From Bradyrhizobium barranii subsp. apii (GTDB lineage Bacteria; Pseudomonadota; Alphaproteobacteria; Rhizobiales; Xanthobacteraceae): 64,000 nucleotides of DNA. The notes under the pieces are model-generated. The model was given only the letters and a program-made list of their open reading frames with translations. It did not search any database and was not told where the DNA came from. Positions 1 through 10,618 of the stretch are shown here, piece after piece; position 1 is the stretch's first letter; each line of letters begins with the position of its first letter. The stretch spans positions 186,001 to 250,000 of the forward strand of contig NZ_CP096255.1 of assembly GCF_011516635.5 (NCBI RefSeq). The letters are read 5' to 3'. A program made the translations under genes and the position numbers.

Positions 1-1
1 G

Positions 2-499
2 CCGCGCATCGAGACCTTCAAGATCGCCACCGACAAGATCCGCGAAGTGATCGGCACCGGCGGCAAGGTGATCCGCGAGATCGTCGAGAAGACCAGCGCC
101 AAAGTCAACATCGAGGACGACGGCACCGTGAAGGTCGCCTCCTCCGATGGCGAGGCGATGAAGGCCGCGATCAAGTGGATCAAGTCGATCGCCTCCGATC
201 CGGAAGTCGGCCAGATCTATGACGGCACCGTCGTCAAGGTGATGGAGTTCGGCGCCTTCGTGAACTTCTTCGGTTCCAAGGACGGCCTCGTCCACATCAG
301 CCAGCTCGCTTCGGCGCGCGTGCAGAAGACCTCCGACGTCGTCAAGGAAGGCGACAAGGTCAAGGTCAAGCTGCTCGGCTTCGACGACCGCGGCAAGACC
401 CGGCTGTCGATGAAGGTGGTCGACCAGACCACCGGCGAAGACCTCGAAGGCAAGGGCGGCGACGGCGAGAAGACCCCGCGCGAAGCCGCCGGCGAGTAA
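2..499 (+). CDS. pnp: Polynucleotide phosphorylase, C-terminal part (cut by window start)
   Basis: This is the 3' end of the phosphorolytic 3'-5' exoribonuclease that degrades mRNA as part of the RNA degradosome. The reading frame is open to the left edge, so the two RNase PH cores lie outside the window. What is visible is a KH domain with its GxxG loop (IGTGG, around base 50-62) followed by an S1 domain ([17 protein letters not shown] onward, around bases 210-430). The tail is charged and glycine-rich, as is usual for alphaproteobacterial PNPase. A strong intrinsic terminator follows 25 bases after the stop. KH followed by S1 at the extreme C-terminus is diagnostic; a generic S1 protein is unlikely because the KH and S1 directly abut. 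Confidence 0.95.
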   Translation, partial: PRIETFKIATDKIREVIGTGGKVIREIVEKTSAKVNIEDDGTVKVASSDGEAMKAAIKWIKSIASDPEVGQIYDGTVVKVMEFGAFVNFFGSKDGLVHISQLASARVQKTSDVVKEGDKVKVKLLGFDDRGKTRLSMKVVDQTTGEDLEGKGGDGEKTPREAAGE

Positions 500-524
500 T
501 CGATCCGCACATCAGAAACACGAA

Positions 525-549
525 GGGCGGCCTCGCGGCCGCCCTTTTT
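525..549 (+). terminator. Rho-independent terminator of pnp
   Basis: An 8-bp perfect GC stem (GGGCGGCC at 525-532 with GGCCGCCC at 537-544) closes a TCGC tetraloop and is followed by five T. It lies between the pnp stop and the converging katG gene. Confidence 0.93.
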
Positions 550-575
550 GTTTGTCGCTTGCTTAAGCCCGGGGA

Positions 576-2789
<2,214 letters not shown>

Positions 2790-2821
2790 TTACTCTAGGC
2801 TTCGCATTCGATCAGGGGAAG

Positions 2822-2850
2822 TTGACTTTAATGATCGCTGCGATAGGATT
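2822..2850 (+). promoter_or_regulatory. Possible oxyR promoter and OxyR-type site
   Basis: TTGACT (2822-2827) lies 16 bases before TAGGAT (2844-2849). A short dyad ATCG-CTG-CGAT (2834-2844) sits between these boxes, where an autoregulating LysR-type protein could bind. The predicted transcription start falls at or next to the oxyR ATG at 2856, and no purine-rich ribosome site precedes that ATG, so the message may be leaderless. The boxes are weak matches. Confidence 0.35.
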
Positions 2851-2855
2851 TTCTG

Positions 2856-3782
2856 ATGGCCAACGTGACGATGCGCCAGCTCAGATATTTCGACGCGCTG
2901 GCGCGTCACGGCCATTTCGGCCGCGCGGCGGAGGCAAGCTCGATCTCCCAGCCGGCCCTGTCGATGCAGATCAAGGAACTGGAGGAGGCGCTCGGCGGCC
3001 TGCTGCTGGAGCGCAGCGCCCGGCAGGTGGCGCTGACCCGGTTCGGCGAGGAGCTCGCACCGCGCGTCCGCGACGTCCTGCGCTCGGTCGATGAGCTCGG
3101 CGATTTCGCGCGCGCGTCACAGGACCGGTTTGCGGGCCGGCTGCGGATCGGCATGATCCCGACGATCGCGCCCTATCTGCTGCCGAAGATCACCAAGAAT
3201 CTCACGCGCATGCATCCGGAGCTCGACATCCGCGTGCGCGAGACGATGACGCCGCGGCTGATCCAGGAACTGGTCGAAGGCCGGCTCGACACGGCCATCG
3301 TCGCACTGCCGGTGTCCGAGCCTTCGCTCACCGAAGTCGCGCTGTTCGATGAAAAATTCCTGCTGGTGCGGCCGGGCTCCGACGAAGGCACACCGGTGCC
3401 ATCGCGCGAGATGATGCGCGAGATGCGGCTGTTGCTGCTCGAAGAGGGGCACTGCTTCCGCGATCAGGCGCTATCGTTCTGCAACATGCAATCGGCGCCG
3501 CCGCGCGAGATGCTGGATGCGAATTCGCTGTCGACGCTGGTCCAGATGGTCAGCGCCGGCATCGGCGTCACCTTGATCCCGGAAATGGCGGTGTCGGTGG
3601 AGACGCGATCGGCCTCGGTCTCGCTGTCGCGCTTCCGCGATCCCGAGCCCTCGCGCACCATCGGCATGGTCTGGCGCAAGACCAGCCCGCTGGCGCGGCA
3701 GCTGCTGCAGATCTCCGAGGTGGTGTGCCTCTCGGCCGGCAAGGCGCGCCCGCGGCAAGCCACGCGCGGCCAACGTGGGTAG
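2856..3782 (+). CDS. oxyR: Peroxide-sensing LysR-type regulator OxyR
   Basis: Transcription factor that senses hydrogen peroxide through a reversible disulfide. The N-terminal winged helix-turn-helix spans about residues 1-60 (MRQLRYFDALARHGHFGRAA). The effector domain contains the OxyR redox pair Cys200 and Cys209 in a GHCFRDQALSFC context, nine residues apart as Cys199/Cys208 in the E. coli protein. This separates it from generic LysR regulators. It is 308 residues long, the normal size, and lies divergently next to katG, its expected target. The C-terminal tail after about residue 290 is basic and probably disordered. Confidence 0.93.
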   Translation: MANVTMRQLRYFDALARHGHFGRAAEASSISQPALSMQIKELEEALGGLLLERSARQVALTRFGEELAPRVRDVLRSVDELGDFARASQDRFAGRLRIGMIPTIAPYLLPKITKNLTRMHPELDIRVRETMTPRLIQELVEGRLDTAIVALPVSEPSLTEVALFDEKFLLVRPGSDEGTPVPSREMMREMRLLLLEEGHCFRDQALSFCNMQSAPPREMLDANSLSTLVQMVSAGIGVTLIPEMAVSVETRSASVSLSRFRDPEPSRTIGMVWRKTSPLARQLLQISEVVCLSAGKARPRQATRGQRG

Positions 3783-3859
3783 GCGGGAATTTTCCTGAAT
3801 AGCCGGGATCATTCAAGCGAACCCCGGCGCAAGGCGGGCAGATCGAACCGAGAGCACCA

Positions 3860-4324
3860 ATGTCTAATCCCGTCATCCGTCCCGCGCGCACCGACGAATA
3901 TGACGAGATCGGCCGCGTCTGGATGGAAAGCTGGGCCTCGACCGGCCTCGCCGAGGCGAGCGAGTTCCTGCTGGCAAATCTGCGCGCACGCATCAGGCGC
4001 GAGATCGAGAACGGCTGGAGCCTGTTCGTGGCCGACGACAACGGCACGATCGCCGCCATGCTGGCGCTGCATCTGCCAAAACTCTATCTCGACATGCTTT
4101 TCGTCGGGCCCGCCTACCAGGGCCAATCGCTCGGACGGCAGTTGCTCGCCTTCACGCGCACGCAAATGCCGGATGAAATGTACCTGCGCTGCGTCCGCGA
4201 AAACGAAAGAGCCTGGCGCTGGTACGAGCGCGAAGGCTTTGTGTTCGAGAAGGAAGAGATCGAGCCCTCGAACGGGTTCGTGATGAAGTATTATCGGTGG
4301 AAGCGGCAGCGGCTCACCGGATAG
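3860..4324 (+). CDS. GNAT-family N-acetyltransferase
   Basis: Small (154 residues) acetyl-CoA-dependent acyltransferase of the GNAT fold. The acetyl-CoA binding motif A is seen as VGPAYQGQSLGRQLL at about residues 75-92. Motif B follows as NERAWRWYEREGF with the conserved aromatic-Tyr pair. The substrate cannot be inferred. It stands alone between oxyR and a pair of secreted-protein genes on the same strand, with clear gaps on both sides, so operon membership is not evident. Confidence 0.85.
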   Translation: MSNPVIRPARTDEYDEIGRVWMESWASTGLAEASEFLLANLRARIRREIENGWSLFVADDNGTIAAMLALHLPKLYLDMLFVGPAYQGQSLGRQLLAFTRTQMPDEMYLRCVRENERAWRWYEREGFVFEKEEIEPSNGFVMKYYRWKRQRLTG

Positions 4325-4414
4325 ACAGCGATCCCGGGCTGCAGCTTGCGGTTGTCACGATCCCACCCTAGTGTGGCGCGTCCGATGACCTCCCGCCTCT
4401 GATCCTTGGAATCC

Positions 4415-5125
4415 ATGTTTCGACTTGCTGCCCCGGTGCTCATCCTGCTGTCCTTCCTGACTTCGGCAGCAGCGCAAACCCCTCCCGCAACCACCGCTCC
4501 CGCCGCTCAGACCGCACCATCGGCAAAGCCGACAGCCAAGAAAGCGACGACGAAGCCGAAGGCGGCGCCGAAGCCTGCGGAGGCGGCGACTGCCGGTCCT
4601 TGCGGCGTCGGCGTGATTGCGGGGACCGGGGACATCTTTGTCGTCCAGAAGATCGGTCTGACCGTGTTCGGCAACGACTATGCCGAAGTCCCGGTATCCT
4701 GGGGCCTTGACGACCTCGTCTTTGCGCGGGCGCGGGCCGCAGCAGGCAACACGCCGGTGCGACGGATCACTTACGCCAAGGGCGCGCTCGATTCCTACTA
4801 CCACCCCAAATCCGGCCTGTTCCGCAATCAGCGCGAAGAGCTGTCGAACCTGATCCGGCAGGTCGCGGGCAATGCCGGTTGCGAGCGCTATCTCGTCGTC
4901 ATGCGCAGCGAAGGACAACTTGACGGGACCAATCAGTCGCTCAGCGGCGTCGGCATCTTCAGCCGGGGTGTCGGTCTCATCTCATATGCATATGTCTTCT
5001 CCTATATCGGCGTGACGTGGGTCGACGGCCGCACCTTCGAAATCATGAAAGGCCCCGCCGTAACGTTCGAAGGTGTCATGAAGCATATGGCTGACAACTT
5101 CGTTTCGAACGAGCTTTTGCAGTAG
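4415..5125 (+). CDS. Secreted protein of unknown function, paralog 1 (ends at an in-frame amber codon)
   Basis: I do not recognise the family. The 236-residue product starts with a signal peptide (MFRLAAPVLILLSFLTSAAAQ, cleavage near residue 21) followed by a low-complexity Ala/Pro/Thr/Lys linker to about residue 60 and then a globular domain. An ATG nine bases upstream (4406) gives an alternative start. The globular part aligns with the next gene: GPC-GVI-GD-FVV near its start, LDDLV-R-RAAA, and GCERYLVV. The TAG at 5123-5125 is in the same frame as the following 126 bases, which still encode the conserved C-terminal block, so the protein appears truncated by a nonsense codon. Confidence 0.7.
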   Translation: MFRLAAPVLILLSFLTSAAAQTPPATTAPAAQTAPSAKPTAKKATTKPKAAPKPAEAATAGPCGVGVIAGTGDIFVVQKIGLTVFGNDYAEVPVSWGLDDLVFARARAAAGNTPVRRITYAKGALDSYYHPKSGLFRNQREELSNLIRQVAGNAGCERYLVVMRSEGQLDGTNQSLSGVGIFSRGVGLISYAYVFSYIGVTWVDGRTFEIMKGPAVTFEGVMKHMADNFVSNELLQ

Positions 5126-5251
5126 GTGGACAAATCCATGTTTCCGGAGACGGCCGCGGACTCCGCCAACAACACCGCCCTGCGCGACACCACCCGCGAC
5201 TTTCTGACCAAACGGCTGGACAAGATCTTGCCGCCGTATTTCGCGCAATAA
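5126..5251 (+). pseudogene. Detached C-terminal segment of paralog 1
   Basis: Read in the same frame as the preceding gene after its TAG, this stretch encodes a block containing MFPETAADSANN, LRD and LTKRLDKILP, ending at TAA 5249-5251. It matches the C-terminus of paralog 2 (MFPEKPADAVNN, LRD, LTKSLDKTLP). This shows that the ancestral gene ran through to 5251. It would be expressed only by stop-codon readthrough or by re-initiation at ATG 5138. Confidence 0.6.
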
Positions 5252-5270
5252 GGCGCGTTGGCGTACGACG

Positions 5271-6075
5271 ATGAATCTGCTTGCCGCCGCATTGGTATCA
5301 TACGCGCTGCTGTCGCCGACAGGCGGGCAGGTGCAACCGGCGCCAAAGCCGGAAGTGGTCAAGCCCGCGATCAGGAAACCGGCAGGCGTCAAGCCAAGCG
5401 GACCGGTTGAAAGCGGCCCGTGCCAAATCGGCGTGATACCGGTCGGCGGTGACCTATTCGTGGTCGAGAAGTTTGGGCCTTTCACGTTCATGGACAAACG
5501 TGCGCGGGTCTCGATTGCGGCGTGGGCACTCGACGACCTCGTCGTCTCGCGCGTTCGCGCCGCTGCGGCCGGCAGTTCCGTGAAGAGAATCCCCTACACC
5601 GTCGAAGAGCTCAAGTCCGGTGGTCGCGAAAAGCAGCATCCGTTTTTTTTACAGCGCAGCGACCGACATCGGAAACTTCGTTCGCTTCCTCGCGCCCAAA
5701 CTGCGGTGTGAGCGCTACATCGTCGTCCACCGGAATCACGGAACGCATCGGGAATCCGGCATCGGTATCTCACAATACCCTTACGGTGGGCCAGTCCATC
5801 TCTTCGCGATGATGTACATCCGGGTCTATGACGGTACCACCTTCGCGTTGATCAGGGAGGCACCCGCCTTGATGACCGAGGACACGTATGTGGAGCGCTT
5901 GCTGCACAATCCGCTCGGCGGTCCGTCGAGCGAGCTGGATCGCGCGATGTTTCCGGAGAAGCCGGCGGACGCAGTCAACAACCCGGTGCTGCGCGACGGG
6001 GTACGCACGATGCTGACGAAGAGTCTCGACAAGACGCTGCCGGCCCTGCTGCAGCGTCTGTCGCCGTCACGTTGA
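5271..6075 (+). pseudogene. Secreted protein of unknown function, paralog 2 (frameshifted at a T8 run)
   Basis: This is the second member of the tandem pair. The N-terminal part runs from ATG 5271 and has a short hydrophobic leader, a Pro/Lys/Val linker, the GPC-IGVIPVGGD-FVV block and LDDLVVSRVRAAA. The reading frame then shifts by +1 at eight consecutive T (5643-5650). The C-terminal half (YSAATDIGNFVRF, CERYIVV, MFPEKPAD, LTKSLDKTLP) lies in the other frame and ends at 6075. Removing a single T joins the halves as HPFF-YSAATD without a stop. It could be a genuine null allele, a slippage-controlled gene or a sequencing error in the homopolymer. Confidence 0.65.
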
Positions 6076-6192
6076 CCAAGATATCGCTCGCAGAACGGCG
6101 CATCCATCTAGGCATAGTGCGTTGCGCATCGGGCGCAAACACGCAATGAATCTGCCCTCGCCCGCCGTTACGCCAATGGAAAGTTCTTCGCC

Positions 6193-6789
6193 ATGATCAA
6201 GCTCTATTGGTCGCCACGCTCGCGCTCGTTCACGACGCTCTGGCTGATGGAAGAGAGCGGCCTGCCCTATGAGCGCGTGCTGACCGACATCTCGACCGGC
6301 GCGCAGAAAGCGCCGGATTATTTGAAGGTCAATCCGATGGGCAAGGTGCCGGCGCTCAGCGACGGCGATGCCGCGCTCGGCGAGGCCGCCGCGATCTGCG
6401 CCTACATCGCCGACCGCTATCCCGAAGCGAAGCTCGCGCCCGCGGTAACCGATCCGCGTCGCGCGCGCTATTTGCAATGGCTGTTCTTTTCGCCGGGCTG
6501 CATCGAGCCTGCCATCATCCAGATCTTCACCAAGATCGAGATCCCGACCTCGACCGCGGCCTGGGGCAGCGCGACGCAGGTGTTCGACGTGCTGGAAGCT
6601 GCGCTCGCGAAGGGACCGTGGATCCTCGGCGAGGAATTTTCGGCCGCAGACATCACGGTCGGCTCCGGCCTGAACTTCGCGGTGCGCCTGTTCAAGATGG
6701 TGCCGTCCCGCCCGGCCTTCGATGCCTATCTCGCGCGCTGCATGGCGCGGCCGGCGTTCCAGAGAGCGGAGAAGATCGCGGCGGGTTGA
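6193..6789 (+). CDS. Glutathione S-transferase family protein
   Basis: Cytosolic GST of 198 residues. The N-terminal thioredoxin-like domain (about 1-78) begins with IKLYWSPRSRSF, which places a Ser/Arg-rich glutathione site at residues 7-12. It contains the conserved cis-proline (Pro53 in GKVPAL) and the acidic-Ala stretch around Glu64 that binds the gamma-glutamyl group. The helical C-terminal domain carries the GPWILGEEFSAADITV N-capping-box motif. It probably conjugates or reduces electrophiles with glutathione; the substrate is unknown. Its end lies next to a palindromic repeat that separates it from the convergent fabI gene. Confidence 0.88.
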   Translation: MIKLYWSPRSRSFTTLWLMEESGLPYERVLTDISTGAQKAPDYLKVNPMGKVPALSDGDAALGEAAAICAYIADRYPEAKLAPAVTDPRRARYLQWLFFSPGCIEPAIIQIFTKIEIPTSTAAWGSATQVFDVLEAALAKGPWILGEEFSAADITVGSGLNFAVRLFKMVPSRPAFDAYLARCMARPAFQRAEKIAAG

Positions 6790-6800
6790 GGCTAAGAACT

Positions 6801-6894
6801 CGTAGGGTGGGCAAAGCGGAGCGTGCCCACCACGTCTTTCTGCGATCGAGGAGAGATGGTGGGCACGGCGCTCTGCGCCTTTGCCCACCCTACG
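6801..6894. repeat. Palindromic intergenic repeat (GTAGGGTGGGCAAAG type)
   Basis: The arms CGTAGGGTGGGCAAAG... and ...CTTTGCCCACCCTACG are inverted and can fold into a long hairpin. It sits between two convergent genes (GST and fabI), a place where such an element could also end transcription. It resembles the REP-like elements scattered in Bradyrhizobium genomes. Confidence 0.75.
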
Positions 6895-6897
6895 AAA

Positions 6898-7698
6898 TCA
6901 CTCTGACGCCTTCAAATCGTCAGGCCTCGGCATCAGGATCGTGTTGTAGCCGGAATCGACATAGTGGATCTCGCCGGTCACGCCGCCGGAGAGATCCGAC
7001 AACAGATACAGCGCCGAGCCGCCGAGCTCGTCGAGCGTGACGCCGCGGCGGAGCGGCGAATGTTTCTGCATGAAGCCGAACATCGCACGCGCCTCGCCGA
7101 TGCCCGAGCCGGCGAGCGTACGGATGGGGCCTGCGGAGATGGCGTTGACGCGGATGCCGCGCGGTCCGAAATCGGAGGCGAGGTAGCGCACGGAGGCCTC
7201 CAGCGCCGCCTTGGCGACGCCCATCACGTTGTAGTTCGGCATCGCGCGCTCCGAGGCGCCGAAGGTCAGCGTGATCATGCTGCCGCCCTCCGTCATCAGC
7301 TCGGCGGCACGCTTTGCGACCTCCGTGAACGAGAAGCAGGAGATCACCATGGTGCGCGAAAAGTTCTCGCGGCTGGTGTCGGCGTAGCGGCCCTTCAGCT
7401 CGTTCTTGTCGGCAAAGCCGATGGCGTGGATGACGAAATCGAGCTTGCCCCATTTCTCGCGCAGCACGGCGAAGGTCGCATCAACGCTGGCAATGTCCTC
7501 GACGTCGCAAGGCAGCACCAATTCCACGCCGAGCTGCTCCGCCAACGGCTTGACGCGCTTGCCCAGCGCCTCGCCCTGGAAGGTGAAGGCAAGCTCGGCA
7601 CCGTGGGCATGCAGCGCCTTCGCCATGCCCCAGGCGATCGAATGATCATTGGCGATGCCCATGATCAGACCGCGCTTGCCTTTCATCAGTCCTTCCAT
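6898..7698 (-). CDS. fabI: Enoyl-ACP reductase FabI (NADH)
   Basis: Short-chain dehydrogenase-type enoyl-ACP reductase, the last step of each fatty acid elongation round. The 266 residues include the FabI-type Gly-rich nucleotide site (GIANDHSIAWG) and the catalytic Tyr156 and Lys163 in PNYNVMGVAKAAL. The additional tyrosine found at position 146 in E. coli FabI is Phe146 here (LTFGAS). It is the third gene of a fabA-fabB-fabI run on the minus strand, an arrangement common in Alphaproteobacteria. The product is probably cytoplasmic and would be the usual target of triclosan-type inhibitors, but the changed residue makes sensitivity uncertain. Confidence 0.93.
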   Translation of the reverse strand: MEGLMKGKRGLIMGIANDHSIAWGMAKALHAHGAELAFTFQGEALGKRVKPLAEQLGVELVLPCDVEDIASVDATFAVLREKWGKLDFVIHAIGFADKNELKGRYADTSRENFSRTMVISCFSFTEVAKRAAELMTEGGSMITLTFGASERAMPNYNVMGVAKAALEASVRYLASDFGPRGIRVNAISAGPIRTLAGSGIGEARAMFGFMQKHSPLRRGVTLDELGGSALYLLSDLSGGVTGEIHYVDSGYNTILMPRPDDLKASE

Positions 7699-7720
7699 CT
7701 CGCAATTACTCTCCGCTCTC

Positions 7721-7808
7721 CGTCATGCCCGGGCTTGTCCCGGGCATCCACGTTCTTCCGCAACCGGTAGCAAAGACGTGGATGGCCGGGACGAGCCCGG
7801 CCATGACG
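7721..7808. repeat. Palindromic repeat between fabI and fabB
   Basis: The left arm CGTCATGCCCGGGCTTGTCC and the right arm ending GGGACGAGCCCGGCCATGACG are inverted around an inner dyad (CCACGTTCTT / AAGACGTGG). It is a typical Bradyrhizobium REP-like unit. Half-copies recur at 10492 and 60471. Confidence 0.8.
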
Positions 7809-7837
7809 AAAAAACTACCAGTGCGTCTGCAATGACG

Positions 7838-9061
7838 TCACACATCCAGCCGGCTGAACACCAGCGTGGCGTTGGTGCCGCCGAAGCCGAAGGAGTTCGA
7901 CAGCACGGTGCCGATCTTGACGTTGTCGATGCGCTTGCGCACGATCGGCATGTCGGCAAACACGGGATCGAGCTCCTGGATGTGAGCGCTCTCGCAGATG
8001 AAGCCGTTGTTCATCATCAGCAGCGAGTAGATCGCCTCCTGCACACCGGTTGCGCCCAGCGAGTGACCGGTCAGCGCCTTGGTCGCCGAGATCGGCGGGC
8101 ACTTCTCGCCGGCACCGAACACGCGACGGAGCGCGTCGATCTCCGGCGGATCGCCTGCTGGCGTCGAGGTCGCGTGCGGATTGATGTAGTCGACCTTGGT
8201 CTTCACCGTCGACATCGCCATGCGCATGCAGCGCTCGGCGCCCTCGCCGGAGGGCGCGACCATGTCGTAGCCGTCCGACGTCGCGCCGTAGCCCACGATC
8301 TCGCCGTAAATGCGCGCGCCGCGCGCCTTGGCATGTTCAAGCTCTTCCAGCACCAGCACGCCGGCGCCGCCGGCAATGACGAAGCCGTCGCGGTTGACGT
8401 CATAGGGACGCGAGGCGGTGGCGGGCGTTTCGTTGTACTTCGACGACATCGCGCCCATGGCGTCGAACAGCACCGAGAGGGACCAGTCCAGCTCCTCGCA
8501 GCCGCCGGCGAAAATGATGTCCTGCTTGCCGATCTGGATCGTCTCATAGGCGTTGCCGACGCAATGGTTCGACGTCGCGCAGGCCGAGGAGATCGAATAG
8601 TTCACGCCTTTGATCTTGAACCAGGTCGCAAGCGTCGCCGAGGCCGTGGACGACATCGCCTTCGGCACGGCAAACGGTCCGACGCGCTTCGGTCCCTTGG
8701 TGCGGGTGATGTCGGCGGATTCGACGATGGTGCGGGCCGACGGGCCGCCGGAACCCATGATGATGCCGGTGCGGATGTTGGAGATATCTTCGGGCGACAG
8801 ACCGGAATCCTGGATCGCCTGCTCCATCGCGATATGATTCCACCCCGCGCCCTGGCCGAGGAAGCGCATCGCACGCCGGTCGACGACCGTCGCAGGATCG
8901 ATCGTCGGCGCACCTTGCACCTGCGAACGGAAACCGAGTTCGGCATATTTTTCAGCCCGCGAAATACCTGACTTCGCCTCGTGAAGGCTCGCAAGCACTT
9001 CCTGGGTGTTGTTTCCGATGGACGAGACGATACCCATCCCGGTGACCACAACCCGCCTCAT
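7838..9061 (-). CDS. fabB: Beta-ketoacyl-ACP synthase I FabB
   Basis: Condensing enzyme needed to elongate unsaturated acyl chains made by FabA. The 407-residue thiolase-fold protein has the Cys-His-His triad: Cys161 (SSACATSNH), His296 (NPHATST) and His333 (TGHSLGATG), nearly the same numbering as E. coli FabB (163/298/333). FabF-type enzymes also have this triad; FabB is preferred because of the length and the direct linkage to fabA. The gene lies 40 bases after fabA on the same strand, and a palindromic repeat separates it from fabI. Confidence 0.93.
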   Translation of the reverse strand: MRRVVVTGMGIVSSIGNNTQEVLASLHEAKSGISRAEKYAELGFRSQVQGAPTIDPATVVDRRAMRFLGQGAGWNHIAMEQAIQDSGLSPEDISNIRTGIIMGSGGPSARTIVESADITRTKGPKRVGPFAVPKAMSSTASATLATWFKIKGVNYSISSACATSNHCVGNAYETIQIGKQDIIFAGGCEELDWSLSVLFDAMGAMSSKYNETPATASRPYDVNRDGFVIAGGAGVLVLEELEHAKARGARIYGEIVGYGATSDGYDMVAPSGEGAERCMRMAMSTVKTKVDYINPHATSTPAGDPPEIDALRRVFGAGEKCPPISATKALTGHSLGATGVQEAIYSLLMMNNGFICESAHIQELDPVFADMPIVRKRIDNVKIGTVLSNSFGFGGTNATLVFSRLDV

Positions 9062-9101
9062 GACAGCCTCGCCTAAATCGTTGTCTTTCTTGGTGATGCG
9101 C

Positions 9102-9623
9102 TCAGCCCAGGCTCACGCCCTGCTTGAACAGGCCGACCTTCAGATCCTTCGCGCGATAGATAATCTGGTCATCGACCGAAAGCCATCCGTCGGCGATACC
9201 GAGCACCAGCTTTGAACGCATCACGCGCTTGATATCGATGTTGTACACAACCTTACGGGCCTCGGGCAGCACCTGGCCGCTGAACTTCAGCTCGTTCAGG
9301 CCAAGCGCGCGGCCGCGCCCTTCACCGCCGCTCCAGCCCAAATAGAAGCCGACCATCTGCCACAGCGCATCGAGGCCGAGGCAGCCAGGCATGACGGGAT
9401 CGTTCTTGAAATGGCAGCCGAAGAACCAGAGGTCGGGCTTCACGTCGAGCTCGGCCCGCACCACCCCCTTGCCAAACTCGCCGCCGGTCTCGTTGATGTC
9501 CGTGATGCGGTCGAACATGAGCATCGGCGGCAGCGGCAGCTGGGCATTGCCCGGGCCGAACATCTCGCCGCGGCCACATGCCAGCAGATCTTCGTATTCG
9601 TAGCCGTTGCGCCTGTTCAGCAT
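9102..9623 (-). CDS. fabA: 3-hydroxydecanoyl-ACP dehydratase/isomerase FabA
   Basis: Hot-dog-fold enzyme that dehydrates 3-hydroxydecanoyl-ACP and isomerises the product to the cis-3 isomer, starting unsaturated fatty acid synthesis. The 173-residue product from ATG 9623 ([20 protein letters not shown]) has the catalytic pair His71 ([12 protein letters not shown]) and Asp85 (LGLDALWQ) at exactly the E. coli numbering. The open frame extends 153 bases upstream, but those residues have no family counterpart, and an AGAGG motif precedes the chosen ATG. It heads the fabA-fabB-fabI transcription unit and is divergent from irr. Confidence 0.94.
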   Translation of the reverse strand: MLNRRNGYEYEDLLACGRGEMFGPGNAQLPLPPMLMFDRITDINETGGEFGKGVVRAELDVKPDLWFFGCHFKNDPVMPGCLGLDALWQMVGFYLGWSGGEGRGRALGLNELKFSGQVLPEARKVVYNIDIKRVMRSKLVLGIADGWLSVDDQIIYRAKDLKVGLFKQGVSLG

Positions 9624-9903
9624 GCGGAAGCCTCTGTTCAAATCCCGATTGAGCGGCGTTTCTGGCGAAAATGGGCCCCGTTTCGTTCGGAAAGCCGCGC
9701 CAATTCCCGTCATGAGGCGCGACTGCCACGAGCCAGGATGGACTGCGGGCCGGGCCTCAATGCCCGGCTGCGCCATAATCGGCCAAGCGGAACCGCGGGT
9801 TCTCTAACACAGGCATTTCGGGTGGCAAAGCGATCTCATGAAGGTAAAGTGACCACCTGCTCGCCCGGTTCCATTTCTCATTAGCTCTCTAGTTGCGAGA
9901 AAC

Positions 9904-9945
9904 TTGCATCTGCATCTATCTGTCCATATATTGCATATAGATGCA
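9904..9945 (+). promoter_or_regulatory. irr promoter with TGCATC direct repeats (Mur/Fur-type site)
   Basis: TTGCAT (9904-9909) lies 17 bases before TATATT (9927-9932). Three tandem hexamers overlap the spacer: TGCATC 9905-9910, TGCATC 9911-9916 and TATCTG 9917-9922. A palindrome TGCATATAGATGCA follows at 9932-9945. From memory, Bradyrhizobium irr is controlled by the Fur homolog (later called Mur) through three imperfect direct-repeat hexamers; the sequence here fits that description. Confidence 0.65.
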
Positions 9946-9972
9946 GTGTCCACGCGTGCCCGAAATCTGGAA

Positions 9973-10464
9973 ATGAGCGAGAATCCCGCGCCCCATCACG
10001 ACGACGACGTCCATTCCGCCGCCCTCCTGTCCGGCCGCCAGCCGGCCTTGACCGGCTGCCCGTGGCACGACGTCAACGAAATGCTCCAGTCCGCGGGGCT
10101 TCGTCCGACGCGCCAGCGCATGGCGCTCGGCTGGCTCCTGTTCGGCAAGGGTGCTCGCCACCTCACGGCTGAAATGCTCTACGAGGAGGCGACGCTGGCC
10201 AAGGTGCCGGTGTCGCTCGCGACCGTCTACAACACGCTGAACCAGCTGACCGATGCCGGCCTGCTGCGCCAGGTCAGCGTCGACGGTACCAAGACCTATT
10301 TCGACACCAACGTCACCACCCACCACCATTATTACCTCGAGAACAGCCACGAGCTGGTCGATATCGAGGATCCGCATCTGGCGCTGTCCAAGATGCCGGA
10401 GGTGCCCGAGGGTTACGAGATCGCGCGCATCGACATGGTCGTGCGGCTGCGTAAGAAGCGCTGA
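9973..10464 (+). CDS. irr: Iron response regulator Irr (Fur family, heme-sensing)
   Basis: Global regulator of iron and heme metabolism in Rhizobiales that is degraded when it binds heme. The 163-residue protein starts at ATG 9973 (MSENPAPHHDDDVH). It has the heme regulatory motif GCPWHDV with Cys29-Pro30, a Fur-type winged helix (RPTRQRMALGWLLF, SLATVYNTLNQL, about 40-100) and the second heme-binding cluster His117-119 (TTHHHYYLENSHE). These are the features reported for Bradyrhizobium Irr. A 23-residue upstream extension from TTG 9904 is rejected because it would cover the promoter. It is divergent from fabA. Confidence 0.97.
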   Translation: MSENPAPHHDDDVHSAALLSGRQPALTGCPWHDVNEMLQSAGLRPTRQRMALGWLLFGKGARHLTAEMLYEEATLAKVPVSLATVYNTLNQLTDAGLLRQVSVDGTKTYFDTNVTTHHHYYLENSHELVDIEDPHLALSKMPEVPEGYEIARIDMVVRLRKKR

Positions 10465-10491
10465 AGATCGATCCAAAGCTGCTGAATTTGT

Positions 10492-10518
10492 CGTCATGGC
10501 CGGGCTTGTCCCGGCCAT
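10492..10518. repeat. Half-unit palindromic repeat
   Basis: CGTCATGGCCGGGCTTGTCC followed by CGGCCAT forms a short hairpin (ATGGCCGGG / CCCGGCCAT). It matches one arm of the repeat at 7721-7808. Confidence 0.6.
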
Positions 10519-10532
10519 TGTCGTTTTACGCT

Positions 10533-10610
10533 GTCATTCCGGGATGGTCCGAAGGACCAGACCTCAGATGCGCAATTGCGCATCGGGGAATCTCGAGATC
10601 CCGGGATGAC
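10533..10610. repeat. Palindromic repeat downstream of irr
   Basis: GTCATTCCGGGAT at the left and ATCCCGGGATGAC at the right are inverted arms. The interior contains GGTCCGAAGGACC and TGCGCAATTGCGCA dyads. It lies between irr and the convergent SH3-domain gene. Confidence 0.75.
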
Positions 10611-10618
10611 CCTTCGGG

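Noticed and set aside
5643..5651. A U-UUU-UUA heptamer in the zero frame of paralog 2, as in retroviral -1 frameshift sites
   Set aside because: A -1 slip would give the wrong frame. The downstream half needs a +1 shift (loss of one T), so canonical -1 frameshifting cannot explain it.
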